A stretch of DNA of 64,000 bases. Origin: Apoda limacodes. Taxonomy: Eukaryota > Arthropoda > Insecta > Lepidoptera > Limacodidae. Location: assembly GCA_946406115.1 (NCBI GenBank), contig OX291543.1, positions 26,624,815 to 26,688,814 on the forward strand, given 5' to 3'. Under the pieces are notes generated by a model that did no database searches, had not been told where the DNA came from, and saw only the letters and a list, made by a program, of their open reading frames with translations. The translations under genes and the position numbers were made by a program. The number at the start of each line of letters is the position of its first letter. Position 1 is the first letter of the stretch. Positions 42,545-53,999 of the stretch are shown in pieces.

Positions 42545-43280
42545 ATATATCCTAAATATAAAGTCAAATAATGTAGAAGACATTGTTTTATATCTCAAGA
42601 TACTTCTTTTCATTGCATTGCATGGCACATGGGAAATTATTTTGTAGGCAACTAAAAACTGTGACAGAGACAAATAGTAACAACCAAATAAAATAAACTG
42701 GCAACATTATTTTTTTTTACGATGTAAAAAATAAGCAAAAGGAATGTGGAGTAGTAAAACTAAATATATATAAAAAGGTATTAATATCTAATTGTGTAAT
42801 AGAAAATAGTAAATGTTTTAAGTGAATTAAGGCCTTGATCTTTATAAAGCCCTGACCACCTACCTTATGCTCTAGGTTCGGATTCCTTTTAGGGGCGGGC
42901 CTATTTAATTCAAGTAAGAAAAAAATAAATAAAAAACTTAAATTCTTTGGGCGCCTAGGTCTGCAGCTCCCCAGCCTAGAATTTATAACTTTAATAAGTG
43001 GTCAAAGTAAGGCTTCATGAATTTTAAAAACAGTTTGATTATAGGCAACAAACGTATGCATTGCAAGCATTTAGTATATAACTGTTTGTTGTCATTTTAA
43101 AACCATTTAGTAATTTGTTCCAAATTTTGCATATTGTTTCACTGAACTGTTATATTGCTGCTACCTAACCGTTTAGTCCTATTTGTTTACTTATAGATCT
43201 ACTAGTGAGAAATTGTTATTTCCAAACATGTTAACAAATAAAATTGACTCGACACAACTTTACAATCTAACAAAACTTTA
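42545..43280. other. No gene recognised
   Basis: AT-rich; chance frames only. Confidence 0.4.
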
Positions 43281-43287
43281 ATTTTGC

Positions 43288-43352
43288 TTCTGCGTGTTGG
43301 CATAGGAACCTACAAACTATGTTGCATAGTCCAACACTCTACCACTGTGCCA
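43288..43352 (-). mobile_element. tRNA-like SINE head
   Basis: On the minus strand gtggcacagtggtagagtgt contains a perfect box A (TGGCNNAGTGG), followed by a degenerate box B (tgtaggttcctatgcc). No closed acceptor stem, so a SINE relic is preferred to a tRNA gene. Confidence 0.45.
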
Positions 43353-43359
43353 CTTCATT

Positions 43360-43940
43360 GTCAAATAAAATTTATAAAATCTTTATTTTACTTATTGGAA
43401 ATGGTATCACATGAACGGGATTTCTTTGCTAGGTAATTCGAAATTCATAACAGGTATATAACAATTATTGTAATTTAATATGGCTCATATATAATAATTA
43501 CCCCTGTAACAGAGTTTTTTACTTTTAGCCAAGAACACTGGCTAAAAATTATGTTAGTGCATAAATACTACTAAGGATTTAGCAAAATATAACACAAGTT
43601 CAGCATTAGCTGCAACATTAGCAACAAAACATTTAACACAATATTTCAGCTTAATATTACACAAGCTTGGGTACTTCTGCTTCTTAACATTTATTTTATT
43701 TAGGTAGGTTTACATTATGATACAAGTGAGCTAGGCTGCTTATCACAGGCGAGAGTGTGATTTAGCCGAGGGTGTATTGAGCAGAGCACACGAGTGCCGT
43801 CAAACAACACACTTGGCACTTTAAATGTTGTAAAATTTTATATTTGATGGAATCTAATAATTTGAATACGTTTTTAATATAAACAGGTAGAATTTATTTT
43901 CAAAAAATAAGAACTTAGTTTATAGGCATCATTTCTGGTT
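43360..43940. other. No gene recognised
   Basis: AT-rich with one less AT-rich patch (43735-43815, gagcagagcacacgagtgcc). Nothing assigned. Confidence 0.35.
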
Positions 43941-43949
43941 GCAAAAAAA

Positions 43950-44600
43950 AGACACTTGTGCGTAATGGACGCTATTGATTAAGATGCTGAAAACGGTGCA
44001 GTAAAGGCTGCTTTATGAGCAAGTGTGTTAAAAAAACCGGCCGTTCCATACCAAATGCAGAATGTAAGCAGTAGGTAATTGAATCCCTTCTGTGCTATGC
44101 ATATGATCACAAAATCAAGTTGGTAGTATTAGAAAAATAAGGGAATTGTAAAGAAAAAGATATCTGATTTATCAATATATTGGTATTTCTTAGTAAAATA
44201 TACGTAATAGAAATCATTATCGATAAATTTCAAGTTCATTTGTCAATTGGAAGTTAAAAAAATTCTCGGAACGTAATTTTGCTAAAAAAAATCAGAACAA
44301 AAAATACAGTACTAGATGATACAGGTAACTCAAAATTATAATTTAAAACATAAAAAATATATTTAACAGTTTGTATGGCTTTGGGTCAACAACATCATTA
44401 AATATTGGAAAACTTGTGTGACAGACGAACACGGCAGTGACAGCAATAGGCCTCCGCCAGAACCCTAAAAATTTAAAAAAAACTGCATAATAAAGGACAC
44501 TTGTGCGGTAATTATCATAAGTACACAAGTGCGTTATGGGCGCCATTAAGTAAGAGGTGCAGTAAAGGCTGCTGTTTGATGAGCGATTGTTTTAACTGTG
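43950..44600 (+). repeat. Two direct repeats about 545 bp apart
   Basis: gacacttgtgcg...taatgg...cgc...att...taag and gtgcagtaaaggctgct...atgagc occur at about 43950-44025 and again at 44497-44585. The intervening 450 bp is not obviously repetitive. They could be the ends of one element or two neighbouring copies. Confidence 0.45.
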
Positions 44601-44609
44601 TACACAAGT

Positions 44610-46180
44610 AGCTTTCGCATCGCAATTACCTAGTTACCGCAGCTAACTTACTTTAGCAGAACTCATCCAATGTTGACGTGCCAAGTACAACTTCAGCTAA
44701 ATGTGTTTAAGCTAAATTTTTTTTGAGTGTAGCACTGTTATTAGAATTTCAAACTTTTAAAATTCCTATTAGTTACGGAACTTACGGCGTGTAATTCCAA
44801 CTTGCACCTGACCGTTGTTTTAATATTAGGCACATACATTCTAATTTATAAGTGGAAAGCAATTAATACACCAGTATTACACTACTAAAACACAAAGTAC
44901 GTAGTTCATTATGATATCTACGTAATTAAGTGTGCTCCTTGAAATGCACGCTTTGTTCGCTTCAAGGGAAGCTCTGTTGTGCAGGAAATTAACACACAAA
45001 ACACGTCCTCGGCGTCTAACAAGTATCAAGCTTAGGCCGGGCCTTTGACTAACTCAATTAATCTTCGTCAAACGGCAACTTGATAGGCCCAATGCCTGGA
45101 GGAATCGTGTTGCGGAATCTTATTAAATGTCTACCTACCTACATTGTAACTATTGTTTACCAGTCATTGTTATATATACTTATTAATAATCTCCGTGAGG
45201 ATACACTAGGTTAGGTGATTAATACATAAGTCTAAGATATTACGCAGATGTTTGTCTATCTCGAGAATTTGTCTTACTTTAGGCGTGCTGTCTTGTGTTC
45301 ATGGAATTTACCGCTACTTTTATTAAATTTTCTTCCTATTGACATAGTACCTATTATTTGGTTTTTTCAATGCAACTGATTTTGCTGTGAAAACCCTTAG
45401 TAATGATTATGCATATATACCTAAATATTTAAAAGCTTTGTTTTTTTGCTCAAATAAGCCATTCATAAACAAGAAAACTTAAGTTTACAAATTCTCATTT
45501 TCTACCCTGTACCAAAACGAAAAATAGTAATCCTTTTGGTTTTCCATCTGTCATATCTCGCTTAAGTTGTCGCTCGTGCGTATCGTAAACTTTATATTGT
45601 CTGCGCGACCTTGGTTAAGTCACACTGTTTTTAAGAAATATGCTTTCAATATTTCATACGGATCCCTTAGGGCTTAGGGCGCGAGCTATACTCACAATTG
45701 TCCCATATTTTTTTATTGTGAAATATGGAAGTTTTCAGAAAATATACAATACATTCCGCAAAACTTACATATTTGTGTTATATATATATACTTTATTAAA
45801 TGGCTGTGCCTGTAATATACGGAAGAACATAAAGTTTTTTTGATGATTTCCTAAGTTTCCTTACTAACTAATAAATGAGGAAATCTTTTTTTAATTATTT
45901 ATTTTCGTCAAATTAGGTAACTAATTTTTGCATGGCATGCCCGCTTCAGCTAATGTGTAAATACAAAATTCTTCGTCATTTGTTGTTGACAGATCAGCCT
46001 TCCTCTCGTGTTGTTGACAGGTCAGTATCAAACCGCTAAAGGATAGCTTTAAATTTGTTATGAGGTATTTCTTTATGGTTTCAGTAGTGTAAAGTTTCAC
46101 CATGAAAGAATTTTATAAATTTAATCTTGAGGGGAAATTAAAAGTTCGGGAAACCCATTGGTATTTGCAAACAACGGAAA
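44610..46180. other. AT-rich, no gene recognised
   Basis: No domain or RNA. Several 60-70 codon frames here are chance. Confidence 0.4.
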
Positions 46181-46189
46181 CCCGTGGCT

Positions 46190-46375
46190 AGCCTATTGCC
46201 ACCTCGGCTTGCTGTTTTTGCAAGCTTTTTCGGTGACCGGTTGTCTTTCGGATATCCTCATTTCGGATACGATCTTTTAGATAAACTCCAAGCATAGGTC
46301 GTTCCGCTCTTATTGCGCTATAAGCAACTTTGAACTTGTGGACTAGCCCCGCTGTGAATGTCCTGAGTACCTACT
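46190..46375 (-). pseudogene. RTE-type LINE scrap
   Basis: Minus-strand translation gives LVHKFKVAYSAIRAERPM, then LGVYLKDRIRNEDIRKTTG and, after small changes, LQKQQAEVAIG. This corresponds to KVAQRAMERAMLGVSLRDRIRNEEIRRRT...KLKWQWAGH of RTE ORF2. It covers the same C-terminal stretch as the other three RTE scraps in the window. Confidence 0.7.
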
Positions 46376-46709
46376 ATCGGGAAATTTGTTTTCACCTGTC
46401 CAGCACCAAAAGGGTGGTCTTACTGTTCAAAAACAGTGGACAGAATCGATTTTTGTTGCGAGCGTGAGACAAAGTAATGCAACGTTCGAATATTACTTCT
46501 TGAAATTTTGTGATATTGAAATAAAACCAAAGCGATGATTGGTTATTTTATTTTAATAAAAAGCATAACTACATTGCATTTTTTCATTGTTGACATACTT
46601 AATATTTATGATTAAGAATACCTACTAATAATTAATTGCGTTTATTACAAAAAAATATGCTTTATTTTCGATTAAAGTGTCATTGAGTAAATGTCTGAAC
46701 GCGCGTCTG

Positions 46710-46995
46710 AAACAAAACGGCCAAGTGCCATTTGGAATCGCGCACGAAGGGTTTCGTACCATTTTCTATAAATACATACACAACACAAAAATGTTGTATA
46801 AGAGCCCCCTTAAATATTTATTTTATTCTGATTTTTGGTAATTGTTGTTATAGCGGCAACAGAAATACATCTTTGAATATTTCAACCGTCTAACTATCAC
46901 CGTTCATGAGATACAGCCTGGTGACAGACGGACGGACAGACAGCGAAGTCTTAGTAATGGGGTTCCGATAATAACCCTTTGGGTACGGAAAAGGT
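46710..46995 (-). repeat. 'gggttccgtacc' repeat, reverse copy 3
   Basis: ggccaagtgccatttggaat (46719), tatagcggcaacagaaatac, gatacagcctggtgacagac, ggacggac run, and tttgggtacgga (46979-46990). More diverged at the left end than the 36.49 kb copy. Confidence 0.65.
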
Positions 46996-47202
46996 GCTTG
47001 TGTTTAAAATAATAGTTAGTACCTTCCTATTGTTTATTTTTTGATAGAAGCATAGTATAGTAGGAAGAATTTGTAAATTAGAATAAACTTATTGCTTTAT
47101 ATGGCCTTCAGTGTGTTCCTTGCCTAAGACCTATTCTTTTGTACCGGTAGAGATGAAAAGTAATATGTTCCACACGAGAGCATATTATTTTAGGTCTCGT
47201 GC

Positions 47203-47298
47203 CTTTAAATCCCTCGCTGTGCTCAGTAGTCTGTAGTAGAATCAATCGCTACGCTCGTGATTCAATTCTAGACTACTTCGCTAGCTCGGGATTTAAAG
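47203..47298. mobile_element. Fold-back element
   Basis: ctttaaatccctcgctgtgc...gtagaatcaatcgc (left) and gtgattcaattctagactacttcg...ctcgggatttaaag (right) form an imperfect palindrome of about 45 bp arms around a 7 bp centre. The outer flanks (tctcgtgc / ggcactc) extend the pairing slightly. Confidence 0.6.
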
Positions 47299-47304
47299 TT
47301 GGCA

Positions 47305-47690
47305 CTCTTCAAAAAAAAACAACTTTGCCCACTTGTTGAACAAATAACTTGTCTGCGCGTCGTATTGTCACAGTAGGTATATTGGATGACGCGCACTTTG
47401 TAGTGTAACTACTACTATACTAATATATTATGTTCTTGAACAAAATCAACAAAAAAACGATCTCTAATTTTTTTTGTACAAATTTTTCCTACAAGGGCTA
47501 GGAAAAATTACGCAATCTGAATAAATTTGCGGACGGAAACAAAAAATATGTTTCCTCTTGGGTACTAAATCCTCAAAAAGGTCACTTATGAGGACATAAG
47601 GAAAAAAGGTTTTTTTTTTCTTAAAAAATGAGAAAATGTAAGTTTTTTGAAAATACTCAATGATTGAGCTGGTCCTATTTGCAATGGTAA
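47305..47690. other. No gene recognised
   Basis: AT-rich; nothing seen. Confidence 0.4.
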
Positions 47691-47699
47691 AGAGTTCTA

Positions 47700-48520
47700 A
47701 AGTCTGATTGCTTTCACATCAAAAGAGTTGCTATATGAGTGTGAATAGTGTGTTGGCGTTTTTAATAAGAAATTAGTCGAATCTCGAGTTATTGCAGAAC
47801 CATGGAATTGAAATTGTTTTTTTAAAATGATGAGGTGTTGAGGGATTGAACAGGACGTTGTACAGAAGAAATACAATATGTGTATTCCTGCGAAGACGAA
47901 TTGGGAGACACTTGAGCTGTGATCGGAACTCTGAAATGTAATCAAATTTGCGTAGGCCAAATATAAATCTGATACATAAATTTTGAAGTCGCTCAAGTTT
48001 GCTCCTCACTAAGATCAGGATAGCTAGCATCAGGATAGTCAAGTATTGGAAAGAGTAAAGATTTGGCAAGAGCAATTATTGTGTAGATGGCTAAAAAGTT
48101 ACACAATCTTTATAAGGATTTTGATGTAGGAAACATTTTTTTGCTGATTTCTTTAATCTGAGGTCTCCAGGTCAAAGACTGATCAAATATAATACCTAAG
48201 TTTTTAACGGTATTACTATAAGGTACAAGTACTCCGTTTAGGTGGATTTTTGCTAGGTCATCATAATTAATTTTAGCAATCAGTCTTGAGCTACCCATAA
48301 CTATTGTTTGCGTTTTGCAAGGATTTAGTTTAAGACCATAACAATCGCTCCAATCAGCTATTCAAACTAGGTCTAGGTTTATTGCTTCAACAGTTTTATC
48401 AAGCTCTTCTACAGTATAAATTTAGAGATTGTCTGCATAAAGATGGTAGAGAGAAGATATTTGAGACGTAACAGAGTTAATGAAAATCGCAAAGAGGAGA
48501 GGAGACAACTTGGCTTGCAA
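47700..48520 (-). pseudogene. Non-LTR RT fragment, second lineage
   Basis: The minus strand reads KLSPLLFAIFINSV (48510-48470), HLYADN with the following codon a stop (near 48440; the catalytic box should be YADD, so it is altered), EELDKTVEAINLDL, and, after another stop, IADWSDCYGLKLNPCKTQTI. Then come KNLGIIFDQSLTWRPQI, LERLQNLCIRFIFGLRKFDY and LRRNTHIVFLLYNVLF near 47830. Several frames are needed, so the gene is dead. The motif set is that of Jockey-like or CR1-like reverse transcriptases. It differs in sequence from the LINEs at 10 and 22 kb, so it is a separate lineage. Nothing upstream of the SPLLFAIF motif remains; from 48520 the sequence is unrelated. Confidence 0.8.
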
Positions 48521-48524
48521 CGAA

Positions 48525-48650
48525 TCTTCGGTTACTATTCAGTATTCGGCCTATTTGGCTTCTTTTATCCTTTTCTGCCGACTACCGAATATCTAGGTAC
48601 TGTTTGGCCGAATACCGAATACTCAGGAAAGCGTGTCCAATCCTACAAAT
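48525..48650. repeat. Short degenerate tandem words
   Basis: cggttactattcagtattcg, accgaatatctaggtactgt and accgaatactcaggaaa: the ccgaatac word recurs several times. Too short to classify. Confidence 0.3.
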
Positions 48651-48654
48651 ATTC

Positions 48655-48962
48655 ATTACTAGGCTTTGCCACCGGCTCCGCCCGCCCTATATTGGATTAA
48701 CGGGGTGGAACTCCTTATTTATATTAATGAAGTTTGCTATAGCAAGCTATAGGTGTAGCTATAGTTCATTCAACTCTGTTATAGTTATTCCCGCGGAAAC
48801 TTTTGAATTTTTCGGGATAAAAAGTAGCCTATATGCTATTCCAGGACCTAACCTATGTGTATGCCAAGTTTAATCCCGATTCGTCCAGTGGTTGAAGCAT
48901 GATTGAGTAACAAACATCAATCCAGACAGACATACTTTCACATTTATAATATTAGTAGGATT
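48655..48962 (-). repeat. 'gcgggcaaaagctagt' repeat, reverse copy
   Basis: aggctttgccaccggctccg (48661), gttattcccgcggaaac, aaaagtagcctatatgctat, ccagtggttgaagcatgatt and acagacatactttcacattt, ending ataatattagtaggatt (48962). The order of blocks is the reverse of that at 13.35-13.93 kb. Confidence 0.55.
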
Positions 48963-49139
48963 AAATGTAATTAGTGTATGAGATGCATGGAACTCTTTCC
49001 AAATGTTGAATGGACTTGGATAAAATATGGCACACTGAAGTCTCTTCGGACCCCTAGCTCGATCAAAACACAGCTTCAGTGTTATGGGGACGCCCATAGA
49101 CACAATTATTTTATTACCCGATCTAAAAAGATGGTGGCC

Positions 49140-49425
49140 CAGGGCGTCCTAAGTGGCGGGGGTTCGAACCCGGCGTGTACCAATAAGTCTATTTGTTAAT
49201 TTCTTAACATTGATTTATTCACACCACTGGCATTACAGTGAAGAAAAACATCGTGACGTGCATTGCAATATGCACAACCTGCATACGTCTAAAAAAAGAC
49301 GTATGTGATGTGCACAATCCGCACTGGAACCTCGTGTGGACTATGGCCCAAATTGCACTCTGTAAGGGTAGGCCGTGCCCTAACATTAGAAATGTATGAG
49401 GGTGATAAAGAAATAGAACAGGGGC
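49140..49425 (+). mobile_element. SINE, 'gtgtggactatggcc' family, copy 4
   Basis: cctaagtggcgggggttcgaacccggcg has a perfect box B (ggttcgaacc). It is followed by tttattcacaccactggcat, aaaacatcgtgacg, acctgcatacgt, gatgtgcacaatccgcactgg and gtgtggactatggccc, then gtatgagggtgataaagaaa. It is the most complete copy in the window. Confidence 0.75.
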
Positions 49426-49599
49426 AGATTATTTGGTAAGGGTTATATGAAAATTAATTTCTTCGTTATGTCGAGAAATTATATTCCTTTGGTCGCTATA
49501 GCCTGCGCCGCTAAACAGTTGTCTTCAGCGACTTTAGTCCGTATTACGATCAAGAGTTCTTGCGGAAACAGGTTGTTTGCGGGCAAAACCACGGGTCAC

Positions 49600-49755
49600 T
49601 GATACGAGGTTCTTCAAGAAAGAAGTTATTAGATTTTTGAGAGGCGGGCAACGGGCGACTGATGCCCCAGGTGTTGCAAGCGTGCATAAGCTACGGTGAC
49701 CCTTGCCATCAGGCGGACCGTAAGCTTGTTTGCCACATAAGTTCTGTAAAAATAT
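49600..49755 (+). mobile_element. LINE tail, 'accatcaggcggaccgt' family
   Basis: ggttcttcaagaaagaagttattagattttt codes for FFKKEVIRFL; then cccaggtgttgcaagcgt, ccatcaggcggaccgtaagc and tgtttgccac. 5'-truncated. Confidence 0.65.
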
Positions 49756-49759
49756 GTGA

Positions 49760-51010
49760 CAATTCGGCTTGTGCCAACGAGGTACCTACTTTACATTTCA
49801 TGTTTCGAGCCTGTTAGATGCCCAAATTGCTTCTCGTGAAACTCCATTAACTTTAAGCAAATAAGTAACTTTAATGTCGCTATCTATGCTTAGAATTATA
49901 TCAGAGAGTATCTAATTAAAGTCCAAGTTGAATGTCCAGTGTGGCTCAAGGTCTAGAACAACTTTGAGGCAGCTGAGAGCGTTGGTGGTGAACTGACCAA
50001 CGGTTCAAGGACTTTGGGTGAATGCCACTAGACCTGTATATTTTTTACCATCGACATGGTATAGGTACTGACTGGAGCCGGATCAATTGATATCTATCAT
50101 TGTACTGAAACAAATGTTATAAAAAGCAAAAATATGTATACTCTTATAATACTTTGTTTTGTATTTATGATAGTACAAAAGCGTGTTTGCATTTTTTTTA
50201 TTATACCTATAGTATTATCAAAAAAGCCTATTGATTTCTGAAGTCATTTAAATATACGGAAAAAATACTAAATAATGCACGCTCGATGGGCTATATATTT
50301 CAACCATTGAAATTTTTTGGAAAAAACAAAGTCAAGACATTATATTCAAAATTACAGTATATAATGAATTACCAAGTATATAAACTTAAAATGGCGGCAG
50401 GACCCTTTAAGCATAGACTTGAACAAATAAGACTATTAAAGAAGGAATCTTATAAAAGTTGAAATCTCAGATTACCTATATTCTGGTTTTTGTTGTCTAC
50501 ATTCCGTATACCAGGATATATGATGGATATATATGTTATTTACCGTTTCTTCAGTGTTTCCGTCTTAAATTAAATCCATTACCTTATAATTAAATCCTAA
50601 AAAACCCCGCATGATAAGTGTATATTTATTTACTAATATCAATCCTTTATTATTTAATTAAAGTCGACGTGTGTGTGACCGTAGGCAAAAACTATAAGGT
50701 GAACGGTTTCACATTGCCAAGGTGATTTTGAATGTCCTTAGCAGCGATAGTGAAACACAAACGCGAACATGCGCCAGACGAAATGTGAATAAATAAAAGA
50801 TCTTACAGATTCTGTTGGGTATCTAGATACTTGTTAGTTATTTCAATTTAACTCTAGACACAAGAGAAACTCTACCATCCATCTACTTAATATCATTTTT
50901 AATTAATGATACATTAATAAAATACCTAATATTTTTTTTTATAACAAGAAGTGAGTTATTTTAACATGACCAATTTGTTATATATAACAGTCTAATTTAA
51001 GGCGCATATA
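49760..51010. other. No gene recognised
   Basis: AT-rich, no coding or RNA features. Confidence 0.4.
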
Positions 51011-51017
51011 GCAGCTA

Positions 51018-51168
51018 ACTAGCGCCGCCATTAGATATCCTCAATTTTATCTTCGTAGAAAACAAATTTCTTAAATTCAAATGACTAGCTTTATATTTGC
51101 GACATTTGGATTTAAGAAATTTGTTTCCTACGAAGAGAAAATTGAGTATATCTAATGGCGGCGCTAGT
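51018..51168. mobile_element. Fold-back MITE, gcgccgcc family, copy 2
   Basis: actagcgccgccattagata...cttcgtag...aatttcttaaattcaaatg (51018-51083) pairs with catttggatttaagaaattt...cctacgaag...tctaatggcggcgctagt (51103-51168), giving arms of about 66 bp around a 19 bp loop. Its end agttagc/gcgccgcc core is shared with 17403-17732. Confidence 0.8.
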
Positions 51169-51189
51169 AGCGCGTAAGAAGGCCCTTAA

Positions 51190-52845
51190 GGAGCTCACTG
51201 ACACGGGATGCCGTGACATTGTTTCTAGAGTGGGGGGAGTGTCCTTAGTCATTCCTTTTCCCTGAACCTTGTCATCCTATGCCAAATATCAAAAGATTCA
51301 AGCGTAACCAGGCTAAAAAACTTGTGTTTTAAACTAAAATGTTTCTTACTGATAAACGATATTCTTTTTATATTTTTCTATACTACATACTAGAGCCCAA
51401 ACTCCTAACGGTAACACTTTTACACTTCAGAAGTTTTGTAACGAAAATAAAAGAATTCTGGGTAAAAGATAACAAGTTATACACCTGCGGGAAGCCGGAA
51501 TAAATGGCTATAACTAGGTAAGAAAGTAAAACCTTTGTTCCTCGAGTTTCGAACCCAGCTTCACGAAAAGTTATCTTTTTTACTTTTTTTTAGCTGGCTG
51601 CGTGCTCAGGTAGACTGTTGAATATATTAACGTTATGGCGGCTCGACGAGTTAATATTGTTTCTGTGATATGAAATATTTAGCCAACGTCTTTGTTTCTC
51701 GATAACAGTCTCATTGTATTGTATTTTTGTAATTTTAATGCAAGAATAATTATAATGTTTTAGAAAACGTTGCTTTATTAAAGGAAAGAGAATATATATT
51801 TATACAATAAGTATTTAATATTACATATATATTTTTGTATAAATAATAAAATAAAATATTATAAAACATTTACAAGTAAAACATATAAAAGAGACCTGTG
51901 CCCCTGCACTAGCGACGTGCAAGCGGCTATGGCAGCAAGGCATATGATTTTATAAATCTAACTTATTTTTAAGTAGGTACTAATTTCTTAAAAAAGTAAA
52001 ACCTAAGGTTAACTGTACTCAATGTTTTTTTTTTTAATATTCTAGCTAGACACGTAATGAACGTGGCGTTAGTTATTTCTTATTATTAATTTTTAACAAA
52101 AACAAATATGCCATTCTGACGTCAAACGCCAAAGAAAGAGAGACATCGTTACCAAACACTTGCGGTCGTTTACCTATCACCATCACAAAATAAGTATTTA
52201 CCTATTTACTTTGTGAGATAGGTATGTATGTACGAGTGTTTCGCCTTTAAAATACATTGTTTAGATATAGAATTATGAAGTTAATATTTTTCACCTTTTA
52301 ATATGGCAGTTTTTACGGCATTTTGCAGGTAGGCAACTTTGCAAATCATTTGCCCATATTAAAGTTAAATCTGTTGTGTAGCCATTTCATATATTAATTA
52401 ACAAAGAAAATATGACCATTTAACGTCAACCAGCCACAGATTATTAACTTCTCTGAGTTACATATGTAGTTTACCCATGTACTCTTAAGTTGTTACTATA
52501 GCACGAACAACTTCTAATGTTCATGACTTAATTTGCATTTTTTTTTTTTATTCTATAAAAATATTTCTTTTTTGTAAGGATGCATTACATGTATGTATGT
52601 AGTTTACTACAAACTATGTTGATGTCATTAAACCAGCTGTATAACTGTAGTAGTTGGTCTTTGATTTAATATACAAATGTTGCTATTTTTATATATTACC
52701 CATTTTATTAGGAACTACTATAATAATATGGTAGGCAGATGACAAGGTCATCAAGTTTTGTTTGTATGTATGTATATCTTGACGGTTTGTTATGCCCAGA
52801 ACAGAAGGGTATTATAACCAATGGCTGGACACACATCCACTACAT
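51190..52845. other. AT-rich, no gene recognised
   Basis: No domain, RNA gene or clear repeat. Confidence 0.4.
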
Positions 52846-52849
52846 AACG

Positions 52850-53085
52850 TGACGTCAGCGCCTCATTTCACCAACCACTTTAGTTCTGCGTGACAGGGGG
52901 TTAGCCTATAGCCGCAAAAGTGCTGCTGATACAGATGCAGTACATGTGTTAGTCACTAAACTCCAAAACGGTTGGACCATTTTGATGATTTTTTTTTGTG
53001 TGTCTTTGAGTGGGTACATGGTTTAGATTTACAATTAGACCACTTGTACGTGGCGCTGCAATTGGGTTCTAGGAATTATTCTAGT
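52850..53085 (-). repeat. 'ggactaaagtgg' module copy 3 and adjacent repeat
   Basis: gacgtcagcgcctcatttca then ccaaccactttagttctgcg is the reverse of the module at 41985. A full tgacgtca (CRE-like) word lies at 52850-52857 within it. The following aaacggttggaccattttga and gtgggtacatggtttagatt belong to a common moth repeat. Confidence 0.4.
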
Positions 53086-53089
53086 CGGG

Positions 53090-53650
53090 TCGTTACCCAC
53101 TGAGACACGAAGCCGACAAATGGAGGAAACTATAGCCTTTTGTTTATTTACGGTGTACAGCAACCTTGCAGCTTGAGAGTCTATGCTCGACTTGTATGGA
53201 GCATGAACACTATTTGCTCTCTGTAGAGTTACTTCGTGTGGGTCGTAATATTGCATTGTTTCTGCCTACCGAACCATTAACACACGCTGAATTTAAATAA
53301 ATGGACAGTAATTATTTATTGTCGTACAACATTGTTTCTTATGATGTCATCTTTTATATCATAATACGGTTTGCTATTTTGTATTATATTTATATTATGA
53401 CCCAATACAACTAGGGTCCAGTTTAACCTTAAAGGTTGATGATGAGTGATGACAGATTCATCTTAACTGTCATGCTGATAAATGATATAAATAACTAAGA
53501 CTGAAAACAAAAATTGGTGAAAATTAAATTTAGCTAGTTTTTGATTGTTTAAGATGTCATTTTTGGTGCTTGAAATATTTTTGTTTTAATATATCTGTGT
53601 ATAAAAGGTATTTCAATGATTTGATCAGTGATTTTCGTTCTTAATATTTT
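53090..53650. other. No gene recognised
   Basis: The 73-codon minus-strand frame (53035-53256) has no domain. Nothing else seen. Confidence 0.4.
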
Positions 53651-53654
53651 AACA

Positions 53655-53995
53655 AAAAAATGATCTCAAGCTGTATTGAACCCTTAAATCTAAAGAGAGA
53701 CTTTGCCTCCATGTGTGTGTTCTACTGCTTGTATATTGCTAATTCTGAGGAATTGTTTGAAATAATACCCACGGCTACTTTCTACCATCGCACTGCTCGC
53801 CATCGGCGGGGAATCCATACTACAGTATGGGGTTCTTCAAGAAAAAGTTATTAAATATTATAAGGGTCTGCAACAAGCAAATGAAGCCCCTGGTGTTGCA
53901 AGCGTCGGCTCGGTAGGCTGCGGTGACCACTTACCATCAGGCGGACCGCAAGCTTGTTTGCCTCCTTATTAGTATAAAAAAATCATAAATTCTTA
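53655..53995 (+). pseudogene. LINE, RT C-terminal domain plus tail, internally deleted
   Basis: The 64-codon open frame from 53660 reads ISSCIEPLNLKRDFASMCVF, then YCLYIANSEELFEIIP and FYHRTARHR. This is the pattern (LxLRRDxASLCVFYRLY...SEELFxLIP...FxHRTxRH) of the C-terminal domain of a common lepidopteran LINE. The segment up to WNELP is deleted, and the next codons (tacagtatggggttcttcaag, YSMGFFK) join directly near 53822. The tail ggtgttgcaagcgtcggctc, taccatcaggcggaccgcaa, gtttgcctccttattagtat and an A-run end the element. It ties the tail family to its reverse transcriptase. Confidence 0.75.
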
Positions 53996-53999
53996 TCAG

